In this document: positions 16,284-26,308 of the stretch, piece by piece | How the letters are laid out: every line of letters begins with the position of its first letter | Position numbering within the stretch: position 1 is the stretch's first letter | Source: Pseudomonas grandcourensis | Lineage (GTDB): Bacteria > Pseudomonadota > Gammaproteobacteria > Pseudomonadales > Pseudomonadaceae | Direction of reading: 5' to 3' | Assembly (NCBI RefSeq): GCF_039909015.1 | Contig: NZ_CP150919.1 | Location: 1,712,501 to 1,776,500, forward strand | DNA: 64,000 nt | Made by a program: the position numbers and the translations under genes | Notes under the pieces: generated by a model | What the model saw: only the letters and a program-made list of their open reading frames with translations | Told to the model about the DNA's origin: nothing | Database searches by the model: none

Positions 16284-18341
16284 ATGAGTTTGCTCAACAT
16301 CGGGATGTCGGGGCTGAGTGCCAGCCATAACGCCTTGGCGACTACCGGCAACAACATTGCCAACGCCGACACCGCCGGTTACTCGCGCCAGCAAACCGTG
16401 CAGGGCACCAAGGGGTCGATTCAGTACGGCAACGTCTACATCGGCACCGGCACGACGCTGGCCGATGTGCGCCGGGTATACAACAGCTACCTCGATGCAC
16501 AGTTGCAGACCACGACGTCGCTCAACAGTGATTCGGCTGCGTACCTTGGGCAAGTCACGCCACTCGATACCTTGCTGTCCGACAGTGGCACCGGTCTCAA
16601 TGGTGCCTTGACCAAATTCTTCGCCTCGGTACAGAACGTCAATGCCAAACCGGGCGACGACGCCTCCCGCCAGTTGTTGCTCAGCGATGCACAAGCCCTG
16701 AGCAACCGTTTCAATTCCGTGTCCAGCCAGTTGAACACGCAGAATGCGAACATCAACGGCAACCTGACGAACATGGCCGATCAGGTCAACAAACTGGCCA
16801 CGACCCTGGCGCAGTTGAACCAGAAAATCAGCGAGATTTCGAGCTCCGGCGGTACGCCGAATGAACTGCTCGATGCCCGCAACGAAACCATGCTCCAGCT
16901 GTCGACCTTCACCGGTGCGCAGTATGTCGAGCGTGACGGCAACGTCGATGTGTACCTGGGTAGCGGTCAGCCACTGGTGATTGGCAATACCGTCAGCAAG
17001 CTTGAGGCCGTGCCGGGTAAAGATGATCCGGGACGTTTGTCGCTGCAGCTCAATCGTGGTTCGAGCACCATCGACATCACCTCGATCATGACCGGTGGTG
17101 AAATCGGCGGCCTGCTGCGTTATCGCAGCGAAGTACTCGATCCGGCCATGAACGAGTTGGGTCGAGTGGCGCTGGTCGTCGCCGATCAGATGAACAGTAT
17201 CCAGGCTCAGGGCATCGACAAGAACGGCGATTTCGGTTCGAGCCTGTTCAACAGCATCAACAGTGCCGCGCAGATGTCTCAGCGCAGTATCGCTTCCACC
17301 GGCAACAGTGCCGGCTCCGGTAACTTCGATGTGAGCATCGAGGACACGGGCAAACTGACTATCAACGATTACAAGGTCACGTTCACGACCGCTACCGACT
17401 ACACCGTTCAGCGCCTTCCCGACAACACACCGATGGGCAGCTTCAGCACCACGACGACACCGGCGCCGGTGATCGACGGGTTCTCCATGACGTTCAACGG
17501 TGGGGCTGCCCAGGGCGACACTTTCAAGCTCACCCCGACACGTAACGCATCGGCCAATATCAAAACCGAGATGACCGACTCCAAGCGTCTGGCCATCGCC
17601 GCACCGCTGGGTGCAGCGATTGCAGCGGGGGGCAGCGGTACGCTGACGATTCCGGCCAGCGGTCAACCGACCCTGACTACGAAGTTCGACCTCTACGACG
17701 CGGCCACCACCACCGCGATGCAGAACGGTATGAAGTATTCGACGCCGGTTAAAGTGGTGTTTGGCGATCCGTCGGCCGACGGCACGACCCAGAGCTATCA
17801 ATTGCTGGACGCCAAAGGTGGCGTTCTCAGCAGCGGTACCATCCAGCCAGGCCAGAACAACACCATGAACCTGAGCATCCCGCTCAAGGATTCGACCGGT
17901 GCGCCGATCCCGCCAGCGCCTGCCACGCAGTACACCGTTGACTTCAACATGAGCGTCGCCGGTTCACCAGGCAAGGGCACGGCGATCAACGTCAGCCTGA
18001 GCCAGCCAGGTTCCCTGGACAATCGAAACGGTACGGTTCTGGCGGGTTTGCAGACTGCGCAAACGGTCGACACCGGGTCGGCCAGCAAAGGTATTTCGCT
18101 GAATGATGCCTACGGCAAACTCGTCGAGGGCGTCGGCTCCAAGGCGGCCCAAGGCAAGCTGGACAGTGCTGCGACCACCGCCATTCTGGCGAACGCCAAG
18201 GGCGCACGTGACTCGCTTTCGGGTGTCGACCTCGACGAGGAAACCGGCAACCTGGTCAAGTACCAGCAGTACTACACCGCCTCTTCGCAGATCATCAAGG
18301 CTGCGCAGGAAATCTTCAGCACACTGATCAACAGTCTTTAA
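16284..18341 (+). CDS. flgK: Hook-filament junction protein 1 FlgK
   Basis: First junction protein between hook and filament. The 685-residue protein has the N-terminal rod/hook motif (SLLNIGMSGLSASHNALATT, NNIANADTAGYSRQQ) and the C-terminal helix (TGNLVKYQQYYTASSQIIKA). The central region is a variable, Thr/Ser/Gly-rich insert, as in other pseudomonads. Export depends on a FlgN-type chaperone encoded elsewhere. Confidence 0.96.
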   Translation: MSLLNIGMSGLSASHNALATTGNNIANADTAGYSRQQTVQGTKGSIQYGNVYIGTGTTLADVRRVYNSYLDAQLQTTTSLNSDSAAYLGQVTPLDTLLSDSGTGLNGALTKFFASVQNVNAKPGDDASRQLLLSDAQALSNRFNSVSSQLNTQNANINGNLTNMADQVNKLATTLAQLNQKISEISSSGGTPNELLDARNETMLQLSTFTGAQYVERDGNVDVYLGSGQPLVIGNTVSKLEAVPGKDDPGRLSLQLNRGSSTIDITSIMTGGEIGGLLRYRSEVLDPAMNELGRVALVVADQMNSIQAQGIDKNGDFGSSLFNSINSAAQMSQRSIASTGNSAGSGNFDVSIEDTGKLTINDYKVTFTTATDYTVQRLPDNTPMGSFSTTTTPAPVIDGFSMTFNGGAAQGDTFKLTPTRNASANIKTEMTDSKRLAIAAPLGAAIAAGGSGTLTIPASGQPTLTTKFDLYDAATTTAMQNGMKYSTPVKVVFGDPSADGTTQSYQLLDAKGGVLSSGTIQPGQNNTMNLSIPLKDSTGAPIPPAPATQYTVDFNMSVAGSPGKGTAINVSLSQPGSLDNRNGTVLAGLQTAQTVDTGSASKGISLNDAYGKLVEGVGSKAAQGKLDSAATTAILANAKGARDSLSGVDLDEETGNLVKYQQYYTASSQIIKAAQEIFSTLINSL

Positions 18342-18354
18342 GGAGTCGTAGCCC

Positions 18355-19926
18355 ATGCGCATTTCTACCGCCCAGTTTTACGAGTCCTCGGCAGCGAACT
18401 ATCAGAAAAATTTCTCCAACGTGGTCAAGAGCAGCGAAGAGGCGAGCAGCCTGGTTCGCGTCAACACCGCAGCGGATGATCCGGTTGGCGCGTCGCGTTT
18501 GCTGCAATTGGGTCAGCAGGCTTCGATGCTCGACCAGTACTCGAGCAACATAACCACCATCAAAGGCACGCTCGGTCAGACCGAGGCGGTGATGACCAGC
18601 ATCGGCAACGTGTTGCAGCGGGCCAAAGAGCTGGCGCTGGGTGCGGGCAACGCCGGTTTTACCGATGCCGACCGTCAGGCGAACGCATCCGAGCTGGGTG
18701 AGATCGAGGAGCAATTGCTCAGCCTGATGAACAGCAAGGACGAAAACGGCAAATACATCTTCGCCGGCTCCAAGGGTGATGTGGCTCCGTTCAGTCGCAA
18801 CACCGATGGCACCTACAGCTACAACGGCGACCAGGTGACCCTCGACCTGCCAATTGGCGACAATCAATCGATGGCGACCAACAGCACCGGTTGGGACGTG
18901 TTCCAGCAGGCGATCAACACCAACCGTACGTCCGCCACGCTCACTTCGCCAGCGGTGGATGACGGTCGTGTAGCGTTGTCCAACGGTCAAGTCGCGTCGG
19001 ATGTCACCTACAGCGCCAAGTTCCGTAGCGGCGAACCTTACACCGTGGCGTTCTTGAGCAGCACTCAGCTGAAAATCACCGATGCGCTGGGTAACGACGT
19101 AACGTCTGAAGTGAGCCAGAACGGCGTGTTCAACTCCAATAACGCAGTCACGCAAACCGTGAGCTTCCGCGGTGTCGATCTGAAGCTCAATATTAACCTC
19201 AAGGCTGGTGACAGTGCCGACCCGGACGCGGCAATTGCCGGCCACAGTTTCACCCTGGCGGCCAAACCGGACAGCTTCAATACCTCGCGCAGCCCGGGCA
19301 ATCCTTCGAGCGCCCTGGTGACAGGAGCCTCGGTGACCAACAGCACTGACTACCAAGCCAGCTTCCCGGGCGGCGGTGCTGTGCTCAAGTTCACCAGCGC
19401 TACGGATTTCGAGCTGTATGCGGCGCCGGTGACGGCTGACAGCACGCCCGTCTCGACCGGCACCATGGCTGGCACTACCGCAACCGCATCGGGTGTTTCG
19501 TTCACCGTCGCCGGCACACCGGGCGCAGGTGACCAGTTCTCGGTAGCGGTCAACACGCACCAGACCCAGAACGTTCTGGATACGGTCAGCCAACTGAGAA
19601 TGGCCTTGTCGACACCGACCAACAACAATCCGATCGCCATTCAGAAAATGAATGCGGCAGTCACGGCCGGAATCGGCAACCTGGCCAGTGGCATCGATCA
19701 ACTGGCCTCCGGTGTCAGTTCTGTGGGTGGGCGCGGTGCATCGCTGGTGACTCAGGCTGACATCAACCAGAGTCTGGTACTGGCCAACACGCAGACCCAG
19801 GGCGCCATTCGCGACTCCGATCCGGCTGAAGTAATGACCCGCCTGACCCTGCAGCAAACCATGCTGCAGGCATCGCAATTGGCGTTCAGCAAGATCGCTC
19901 AGTTGGGCCTGTTCAACAAAGTCTGA
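18355..19926 (+). CDS. flgL: Hook-filament junction protein 3 FlgL
   Basis: Second junction protein, flagellin-like at both ends: MRISTAQFYESSAANYQKNF at the N-terminus and PAEVMTRLTLQQTMLQASQ at the C-terminus. The 523-residue size is long for FlgL (about 300-440 in many bacteria) because of a variable central domain of beta-rich repeats. It is the last gene of the flgF operon; the glycosyltransferase gene starts 79 nt downstream. Confidence 0.95.
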   Translation: MRISTAQFYESSAANYQKNFSNVVKSSEEASSLVRVNTAADDPVGASRLLQLGQQASMLDQYSSNITTIKGTLGQTEAVMTSIGNVLQRAKELALGAGNAGFTDADRQANASELGEIEEQLLSLMNSKDENGKYIFAGSKGDVAPFSRNTDGTYSYNGDQVTLDLPIGDNQSMATNSTGWDVFQQAINTNRTSATLTSPAVDDGRVALSNGQVASDVTYSAKFRSGEPYTVAFLSSTQLKITDALGNDVTSEVSQNGVFNSNNAVTQTVSFRGVDLKLNINLKAGDSADPDAAIAGHSFTLAAKPDSFNTSRSPGNPSSALVTGASVTNSTDYQASFPGGGAVLKFTSATDFELYAAPVTADSTPVSTGTMAGTTATASGVSFTVAGTPGAGDQFSVAVNTHQTQNVLDTVSQLRMALSTPTNNNPIAIQKMNAAVTAGIGNLASGIDQLASGVSSVGGRGASLVTQADINQSLVLANTQTQGAIRDSDPAEVMTRLTLQQTMLQASQLAFSKIAQLGLFNKV

Positions 19927-20005
19927 GTCAGGGCCTTCCCGATGACCTCGCGAAGGCTTTCGACAACCGAGTGAAAACCGTCTTTTTTCTGCGGTTCAGG
20001 GAGTC

Positions 20006-23000
20006 TTGCTTCATCCAGGCAAGCTCCCGCCGCTCGCGAGTTCCCCCGCCGTGAAACCAGCACCTCTTGTCACCGTCGCCATTCCCGCCTTCAACCCGCA
20101 GTTCTTCCTCGTGGCACTGGAAAGCGCTCTGAGTCAGACCTACGCCAATCTTGAAGTGATCGTCTGCGATGACAGTGGCGGTGACGAGATCCGCGAGATC
20201 GTCGATGCCTGTGAAGTGCCTGCCTCGATTCGTCTGCGTTATGTGCGCAATCCGCAGCGCCTGGGTTTTCAAGGCAACCTCATCGCGTGTGCGCAGGAAG
20301 CCAGCGGCGACTATCTGAAATTGTTGTGCGATGACGATCAGTTGCTGCCTGAGTGCATTGCGCAACAGATCGCCGGATTCATCGATCACGACGACGTCAA
20401 TCTGGTCATCGGTCAACGGCAGTTCTACGACGAAGACTGCATCCTGTTATCCGATCGTGTGGAAAATAGCTGCTTCTCCAAAGGTGTCACCTTGTTCAAG
20501 GGTGAGGATCTGTTGGGGATTCTGGAAACCAGTGTCTTTAATTTTCTCAGTGGCCTCAGTGGGGCCTTGCTGCGAACTCAGCATGCACTGGAATACTTGC
20601 CGGCCTTGACGCAGATCGGCGAGGGCTTTGTTGCGAACCTGGATTTTGCTTTGTTCGCATGTCTGTTGCGACGCGGCAATCTTGTCGTGGTCGGGCAGAT
20701 ACTGAGTCTTGAGCGTTTGCATCCGGCGCGTCTGAGCAACCAGCCGGCGGTCAAGGCTGCGGTCGTGACCGAGCTCGACTGGCTCAAGCAAATGCTCGCT
20801 CTGCGCAGTGGCGAGCCAGCGCCGGCACCCGGCTGGGTGCGTCATGTTGCGCTGGCCGATGCCATTGAAGGGCAGGCTTATGCGTGGGAAGAGGCCGCCC
20901 TTGGCCGACAACTGGGTTTCATTCAAACCCTGGTGAATTCACGGGTCGGCCCGGATTGCGACAGTTTCGCTGACATGTACCGGCAATGGCTGTCCTGTCG
21001 CCATCTGAATCCGGCCCAGCAACGCCTGCTTGATGCTCGCGTGCAGAGTTGGAGCTGGCGTCCGCGCGTCGTGCCGATCGTGCTCGACAGCGAAGGTGAT
21101 TTGTCGGCGTTGGAGGACACCCTCAAAAGTCTGCGTCAGCAAGCCTACAGCGCTGAGCAAGTGGTGGTGCTTTCCCCATTGCAGCACGCACCTGTCGACG
21201 GCGAGCGTCATGTGCCACTGGAGGCGGACACGGTTGCCCAGTTCAACCACCTGCTGGCCGAGTTGGACAACGCGGACTGGATCTATCTGGTTCGCGCCGG
21301 TGACCGCGTGCATGAACTGGCGTTGCTCTTGCTCGCCGAGCGCATGGTGGAGATGCCGGATGTGCGCTGCCTTTACAGCGACGAAGGCGGCTTGCGTGAC
21401 GAGATCTCGATCGAGCCGGTGTTCAAGCCGGATTTCAATCTCGACCTGATGCGCAGCTTTCCCTATGTCGGCCGTGTGCTCGCGCTACAGCGCCAGCGCC
21501 TGTTGGAACTTGGCGGGATGGCGGCGGGCTTTGGTGAGCTTGGCGTGCACGATCTGCTCTGGCGCCTGGTCGAAAACAACGGGCCACACACGATCGGGCA
21601 CATTGCCGAAGTTCTGGTGGAGTCCACCCTGCGCCTGTCCCAGTGGCTGACACAGCCACAGGTCATTGATCAGGCCCCGGTAGTGTTGGCGGCGCATCTG
21701 ACGCGCCTGGGTGTTCCTCACCGAATCCGCACCGGCAGTCAGCTGATGATCAGTCGTGTGGATTACCTCCATGTTCAACCGGCCATGGTGTCGATCATCA
21801 TCGCGACCCGTAATGAGCTGGCGTCTCTGGAGCGTTGCATTGAAAGCCTGCTGGAGAAAACCACCTGCCAGCGATTTGAAGTGCTCATCGTCGATAACGG
21901 CAGCACGGCACCGGATGCCTGCAACTGGTTGTCGGCCGTGGAGCAAATGGGAAGCGACAAACTGCGCGTGCTTCGTTGTGATCATGGCGACAATCTGGCA
22001 GCTGTGCACAACTTCGCCGCCAGCCAGGCTCGCGGTGACTACCTGTTGTTTTTCAGTCCGTGCAACAGCGTGGTCAATCCGGACTGGCTCGACGAGCTGC
22101 TCAACCATGCCCGGCGTCCGGAAGTCGGCATCGTCGGTGGCCGTCTGGTGAGCCCGCAAGGGCGCATCGAAGGGACTGCGCTGGTGTTCGGGCTGCGGGG
22201 GGCAGTGGGGGTGCCCAATCGTGGCGAGCTACTGAATACGCCGGGTTACATGCAGCGTCAGCAGACCGTGCAGAACTTCAGCGCGGTGGGCATCGACTGC
22301 CTGCTGGTGCGCAAGAAGGTCTTCGATGAAGTGCTCGGCCTCGACGAAAAAGATCTGTCGCAGGCACTCAATGGCGCAGACTTCTGCCTGCGGGTGAAGC
22401 AAAACGGATACCTCGTGGTATGGACGCCGTACGCCGAACTGATGCGAGTGCCAGTGGCTTCCTATGCGGAGCCGGCCCCGCGCATCCTGCTGGACGAGCA
22501 GAAAAGCTTTTATCAGCGTTGGTTGCCTCTGGTCGCCAGAGATCCGGCTTTCAACCCTAACCTGAGTCTGGGCAGCAGTAATTTCAGTCTCGAGCCCGGA
22601 TTCAAAAACGGCTGGGATCCGTTCTTCCGTCAGATGCTGCCCAAGGTGCTGGCGATCCCGATCAACACGTCCGCCGTGGGCCATTACCGGGTTGCCCAGC
22701 CGTTTCTTGAACTGGAAGCGGCCGGGCGAATAGTCGGACATTTGAGTTACCACACACCGACGAACATCGAGCTTGAGCGCAGTTCGCCGGACGTGATTGT
22801 GTTGCAGGGTCGCTATAGCCAGAACGCGGTCGACGAAGTGGAGCGCGTCAAAGACGCTTCCCGGGCATTCAGGATTTTCGAGCTGGATGACTATGTGATT
22901 GATGTGCCGAAAAAGAACGCGCACATTCGCAAGGCTGAAGTCGGCGTCGACAATATCGTGCGTCGTGGCATCAGTATGTGTGACCGGGTGGTGGTATCGA

Positions 23001-23623
23001 CCCAGCCACTGGCCGATGCATTGCGTGACATGCACCACGACATCCGGGTCGTCCCGAACATGCTGGCTCCACACCTGTGGGCCGGCCTGAGCAGTCGTCG
23101 ACGTACTTCGCGCAAACCTCGCGTCGGCTGGGGGGGCGGGACCAGTCATGACGGCGACCTGGCGATCATTGCCGATGTCGTCCGTCTGCTGGCCAACGAA
23201 GTCGAGTGGGTGTTCTTCGGCATGTGCCCGCCGGCACTGCGTCCTTTTGTCCATGAATTCCATCCAAGCGTTGGCCTCGACGCCTACCCGGCCAAACTGG
23301 CCAGCCTGAACCTTGACCTGGCACTGGCGCCGCTGGAATTTCATATCTTCAACGACTGCAAGAGCAACCTGCGCCTGTTGGAATACGGTGCCTGCGGCTA
23401 TCCGGTGATCTGCACCGAGACTGAAGCCTATCGCGGCTATCTTCCGTGCACCAAGGTTGTGAGCAACAGCGCCGAGGAATGGCTTGAGGCGATCCGCATG
23501 CATCTGTCCGATCCGGAGGCCAGCTACCGCATGGGCGATGCGTTGCGCGAGGAAGTGCTGCGCGATTACATGCTCAAGGGCAACAACCTCAATTACTGGG
23601 TCGAGGGTTGGTTGCCCAACTGA
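20006..23623 (+). CDS. Giant multidomain flagellin glycosyltransferase (Fgt1-like)
   Basis: A 1205-residue cytoplasmic glycosyltransferase. Residues 20-250 form a GT2 domain with a DDD metal motif at 109-111 (LKLLCDDDQLLP). Residues about 360-590 are a second GT-like region (YSDEGG, FKPDFNLDLMRSFPYVG). Residues 593-860 are another GT2 fold (VSIIIATRNELASLERCIES) whose DXD position reads FSPCN, so it is probably inactive. The C-terminal 330 residues resemble a GT4-type domain (VGWGGGTSHDGD, EYGACGYPVICTETEAYRGY). The place right after flgL and the size match the flagellin glycosyltransferases Fgt1/FgtA of P. syringae. TTG 20006 is used because AGGGAG lies just upstream; a GTG at 20051 is the alternative. 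The acceptor is inferred to be flagellin. Confidence 0.8.
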   Translation: MLHPGKLPPLASSPAVKPAPLVTVAIPAFNPQFFLVALESALSQTYANLEVIVCDDSGGDEIREIVDACEVPASIRLRYVRNPQRLGFQGNLIACAQEASGDYLKLLCDDDQLLPECIAQQIAGFIDHDDVNLVIGQRQFYDEDCILLSDRVENSCFSKGVTLFKGEDLLGILETSVFNFLSGLSGALLRTQHALEYLPALTQIGEGFVANLDFALFACLLRRGNLVVVGQILSLERLHPARLSNQPAVKAAVVTELDWLKQMLALRSGEPAPAPGWVRHVALADAIEGQAYAWEEAALGRQLGFIQTLVNSRVGPDCDSFADMYRQWLSCRHLNPAQQRLLDARVQSWSWRPRVVPIVLDSEGDLSALEDTLKSLRQQAYSAEQVVVLSPLQHAPVDGERHVPLEADTVAQFNHLLAELDNADWIYLVRAGDRVHELALLLLAERMVEMPDVRCLYSDEGGLRDEISIEPVFKPDFNLDLMRSFPYVGRVLALQRQRLLELGGMAAGFGELGVHDLLWRLVENNGPHTIGHIAEVLVESTLRLSQWLTQPQVIDQAPVVLAAHLTRLGVPHRIRTGSQLMISRVDYLHVQPAMVSIIIATRNELASLERCIESLLEKTTCQRFEVLIVDNGSTAPDACNWLSAVEQMGSDKLRVLRCDHGDNLAAVHNFAASQARGDYLLFFSPCNSVVNPDWLDELLNHARRPEVGIVGGRLVSPQGRIEGTALVFGLRGAVGVPNRGELLNTPGYMQRQQTVQNFSAVGIDCLLVRKKVFDEVLGLDEKDLSQALNGADFCLRVKQNGYLVVWTPYAELMRVPVASYAEPAPRILLDEQKSFYQRWLPLVARDPAFNPNLSLGSSNFSLEPGFKNGWDPFFRQMLPKVLAIPINTSAVGHYRVAQPFLELEAAGRIVGHLSYHTPTNIELERSSPDVIVLQGRYSQNAVDEVERVKDASRAFRIFELDDYVIDVPKKNAHIRKAEVGVDNIVRRGISMCDRVVVSTQPLADALRDMHHDIRVVPNMLAPHLWAGLSSRRRTSRKPRVGWGGGTSHDGDLAIIADVVRLLANEVEWVFFGMCPPALRPFVHEFHPSVGLDAYPAKLASLNLDLALAPLEFHIFNDCKSNLRLLEYGACGYPVICTETEAYRGYLPCTKVVSNSAEEWLEAIRMHLSDPEASYRMGDALREEVLRDYMLKGNNLNYWVEGWLPN

Positions 23624-23648
23624 TCCGAAGTGAATATTGGTGTTTGAG

Positions 23649-23677
23649 CAGGCGGCCTTGGGCCGCCTGTTTTGTTT
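23649..23677 (+). terminator. Rho-independent terminator after the first glycosyltransferase
   Basis: CAGGCGGCC-TTG-GGCCGCCTG is a perfect 9-bp stem followed by TTTTGTTT. It separates the flgL-side transcript from the sugar operon. Confidence 0.9.
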
Positions 23678-23761
23678 GTGTCGAAAGCGTCGTAGATCCC
23701 GCTGATGGATTCATCCCTTTTTTCATGGCCGATTACGCCACCGACATAGAGCCTGCGCGGC

Positions 23762-23778
23762 TGGCGCGTTTCCTGCAC
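23762..23778 (+). promoter_or_regulatory. Candidate sigma-54 promoter upstream of rfbF
   Basis: TGGCGCG-TTTC-CTGCA has GG (23763-23764) and GC (23775-23776) with exactly 10 nt between. The -24 element is good, the -12 element has one mismatch. It lies about 135 nt upstream of rfbF. If real, it places the sugar operon under flagellar (FleQ or FleR) control. The rest of 23678-23913 shows nothing else. Confidence 0.4.
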
Positions 23779-23913
23779 GTCCCCCTCAAATCGCCATAAA
23801 ACGAGCGCTCGCGGTCATTCCACCAGCGCCCGGAACGGTAGAAGGTTTAGCCAGAAGGCCCGCAAAGCTCAAGAAAGCTGCGCGCAGCCCGGTGAAGAAC
23901 AAGAGGGGAGACG

Positions 23914-24687
23914 ATGAAGGCAGTTATTTTGGCGGGTGGCCTCGGCACGCGCATCAGTGAAGAGTCGCACCTCAAGCCCAAGCCGATGATCGAGATCGGC
24001 GGCAAGCCAATTCTCTGGCACATCATGAAGCAGTATTCCGCCCACGGAATCCACGACTTCGTAATCTGCCTTGGCTACAAGGGGTACGCGATCAAGGACT
24101 TCTTCGCCAACTACTTCCTGCACACCTCCGACGTCACCTTCGACATGCGCAACAACCGCATGGACGTGCACCAGAATTACAGCGAGCCGTGGAGCGTCAC
24201 CCTGATCGACACTGGCGAAGAAACCATGACCGGTGGCCGTCTGCTGCGTGCCGGTCGTTACCTGAAGGATGAAGAGGCGTTCTGCTTCACCTACGGCGAT
24301 GGCGTTTCCGATCTGAACATTCGTCAATTGGTGGACTACCACCGAGCCCATGGCCGTCTGGCAACCGTCACTGCCGTGCAACCCCCCGGTCGTTACGGCG
24401 CGCTGGATCGTCACGGTGATCAGGTGCTCGGGTTTACCGAGAAACCGCGTGGCGATGGTGGCTGGATCAATGGCGGATTTTTCGTTCTGTCACCCAAAGT
24501 GCTGTCGTATATCGCCGGTGACGGGACTACATGGGAAGCCGAACCCTTGGCGCGTCTGGCCCAGGAAGAACAGTTGAAAGCGTTCGAACACAATGGTTTC
24601 TGGCAACCGATGGACACCCTGCGTGACAAGAACCATCTCGAAGCGCTGTGGCAGAGCGGGGAGGCCCCATGGAAGCAATGGGCCTGA
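23914..24687 (+). CDS. rfbF: Glucose-1-phosphate cytidylyltransferase RfbF
   Basis: Makes CDP-glucose from CTP and glucose-1-phosphate, the first step of CDP-deoxysugar synthesis. The 257-residue protein has the nucleotidyltransferase signature ([36 protein letters not shown]), [11 protein letters not shown] with the metal-binding Asp, and the typical [23 protein letters not shown] precedes the ATG. The product feeds RfbG, whose gene overlaps the 3' end by 19 nt. Confidence 0.95.
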   Translation: MKAVILAGGLGTRISEESHLKPKPMIEIGGKPILWHIMKQYSAHGIHDFVICLGYKGYAIKDFFANYFLHTSDVTFDMRNNRMDVHQNYSEPWSVTLIDTGEETMTGGRLLRAGRYLKDEEAFCFTYGDGVSDLNIRQLVDYHRAHGRLATVTAVQPPGRYGALDRHGDQVLGFTEKPRGDGGWINGGFFVLSPKVLSYIAGDGTTWEAEPLARLAQEEQLKAFEHNGFWQPMDTLRDKNHLEALWQSGEAPWKQWA

Positions 24688-25751
24688 GTGCGGATTTCTG
24701 GTGCGGCAAGCGCGTCCTCGTTACCGGCCACACCGGTTTCAAAGGCAGCTGGCTGACTCTGTGGCTGCAAAGCCTTGGCGCACAAGTCAGCGGTTTTGCC
24801 CTTGATCCTTCAACCGAGCCGAGCCTGTTCGAACTGGCGCGCGTCCACGAAGGCATCAACGATCAGCGCGGCGATCTGCGGGACCTCGGCGCCTTGCTGG
24901 AAATCATCGCCGAAACCGAGCCTGAGATCGTCCTGCACCTGGCCGCTCAGCCGCTGGTGCGTGAAGGTTATCGCGATCCGCTCGGCACCTATTCCAGCAA
25001 CGTCATGGGCACGCTCAACTTGCTCGAAGCGATTCGACAGGTCGGCTGTGTGCGTGCCTGCGTGCTGGTGACCACCGACAAGGTCTACGCCAACAAGGAA
25101 TGGCTGTGGCCGTACCGCGAAGACGAAGCCCTCGGTGGCCACGATCCTTACAGCAGCAGCAAGGCCTGCTGTGAACTGTTGGCGCAGTCTTATGCCGCGT
25201 CGTTTTTTCCGGCCGACAAATACGCCGAGCACGGTCTGGCCCTGGCTACTGCGCGTGCCGGCAATGTCTTGGGCGGTGGTGACTTTGCGCCTGAGCGACT
25301 GATTCCCGACGTGCTCAGAGCCTGGACGGCAGACGAGCCGGTGACCCTGCGCTACCCGCAAGCCGTGCGCCCGTGGCAGCACGCGCTGGAGCCACTGGCC
25401 GGTTATCTGCAATTGGCCGCCGGCCTCTACGAGCAAGGCCCGGAATACGCCGGTGCGTGGAACTTCGGCCCGGGCGAAGCGGACATGTGCAGCGTCGGCG
25501 AAGTCGTCGAATTGCTTGCCAATCGCTGGCCACAAGCCCGTGGTCTGCGCATTGAGCCGAGTGAATTGCACGAGGCCGGTCTGCTGCGTCTGGACAGCAG
25601 CCGCGCGCGCCAACTGCTCGACTGGCAGCCGCGCTGGACCTTGCAACAATGCCTGACCCAAACCCTCGACTGGCATCTGGCATGGCAGAACGGCGATGAC
25701 ATGCGCGCCGTGACCCTTAGCCAATTGAACCTGTACCGAGGCGCGCTGTGA
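24669..25751 (+). CDS. rfbG: CDP-glucose 4,6-dehydratase RfbG
   Basis: Extended short-chain dehydrogenase that turns CDP-glucose into CDP-4-keto-6-deoxyglucose. The 360-residue protein shows the NAD-binding motif ([13 protein letters not shown]), the active-site Thr ([13 protein letters not shown]) and the YxxxK pair ([13 protein letters not shown]). ATG 24669 is chosen for its GGGGAGG ribosome binding site and the family N-terminus; it lies inside the end of rfbF. The stop overlaps the next start as GTGA. Confidence 0.94.
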   Translation: MEAMGLSADFWCGKRVLVTGHTGFKGSWLTLWLQSLGAQVSGFALDPSTEPSLFELARVHEGINDQRGDLRDLGALLEIIAETEPEIVLHLAAQPLVREGYRDPLGTYSSNVMGTLNLLEAIRQVGCVRACVLVTTDKVYANKEWLWPYREDEALGGHDPYSSSKACCELLAQSYAASFFPADKYAEHGLALATARAGNVLGGGDFAPERLIPDVLRAWTADEPVTLRYPQAVRPWQHALEPLAGYLQLAAGLYEQGPEYAGAWNFGPGEADMCSVGEVVELLANRWPQARGLRIEPSELHEAGLLRLDSSRARQLLDWQPRWTLQQCLTQTLDWHLAWQNGDDMRAVTLSQLNLYRGAL

Positions 25752-26308
25752 GCGAGTTTTCCTTGCACTCGTTACCGCTGGCCGGGCTGTTCAGCGTCCA
25801 GCACAAGCGCTTTGAAGATCAGCGCGGGCACTTCGCCCGATTGTTCTGCGAGGGCAGTCTGAGCGCGTTTGGCAGCGAATTTCACATTCGTCAGATCAAC
25901 CATTCCTGCACCCGCGAAAAGGGCAGTGTGCGCGGTCTGCATTATCAGAATGCCAATGCGCCGGAAGCCAAACTGATCACCTGCCTGCGCGGTGAAGTGT
26001 GGGATGTGGCGGTCGATCTGCGCCCCGAGTCCGAGACCTTTTTGCATTGGCACGCTGAGCATCTGAAGGCGGGTGACGGTCGCAGTCTGCTGATTCCGGC
26101 GGGGTTCGCCCACGGTTTCCAGACGCTGACTGAAGACGCCGAATTGCTTTACCTGCACAGCGCCGATTACGCGCCGGAGCACGAGGGCGGTCTGTCGGTG
26201 AACGATCCACGGCTGGCCATTGCCTGGCCGTTGCCTGTCAATAATTTGTCAGTGCGCGATTCCAGCCATCCCGCGCTCGATCAACACTTTGCTGGAGTGC
26301 ATCTATGA
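25748..26308 (+). CDS. rfbC: RfbC-type NDP-4-keto-6-deoxyhexose epimerase
   Basis: Cupin-fold epimerase of the dTDP-4-dehydrorhamnose 3,5-epimerase family, 186 residues. The catalytic His is in GSVRGLHYQ, and the cupin strands (VWDVAVDLRPESETF, LLIPAGFAHGFQTL) and the C-terminal signature (LSVNDPRLAIAWP) are present. Here the substrate is probably a CDP-4-keto-6-deoxy sugar from RfbG, because no dTDP pathway genes are near. Single- or double-epimerase action cannot be told apart by sequence. The GTG start overlaps the rfbG stop by 4 nt. Confidence 0.85.
   Translation: MSEFSLHSLPLAGLFSVQHKRFEDQRGHFARLFCEGSLSAFGSEFHIRQINHSCTREKGSVRGLHYQNANAPEAKLITCLRGEVWDVAVDLRPESETFLHWHAEHLKAGDGRSLLIPAGFAHGFQTLTEDAELLYLHSADYAPEHEGGLSVNDPRLAIAWPLPVNNLSVRDSSHPALDQHFAGVHL

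Noticed and set aside
23608..23799. 63-codon ORF after the first glycosyltransferase
   Set aside because: It runs through a clear terminator and the sigma-54-like site and has no ribosome binding site.
23830..23865. JUMPstart/ops-like sequence (AACGGTAG) before rfbF
   Set aside because: It lacks the GGCGGTAG core and the rest of the JUMPstart consensus.
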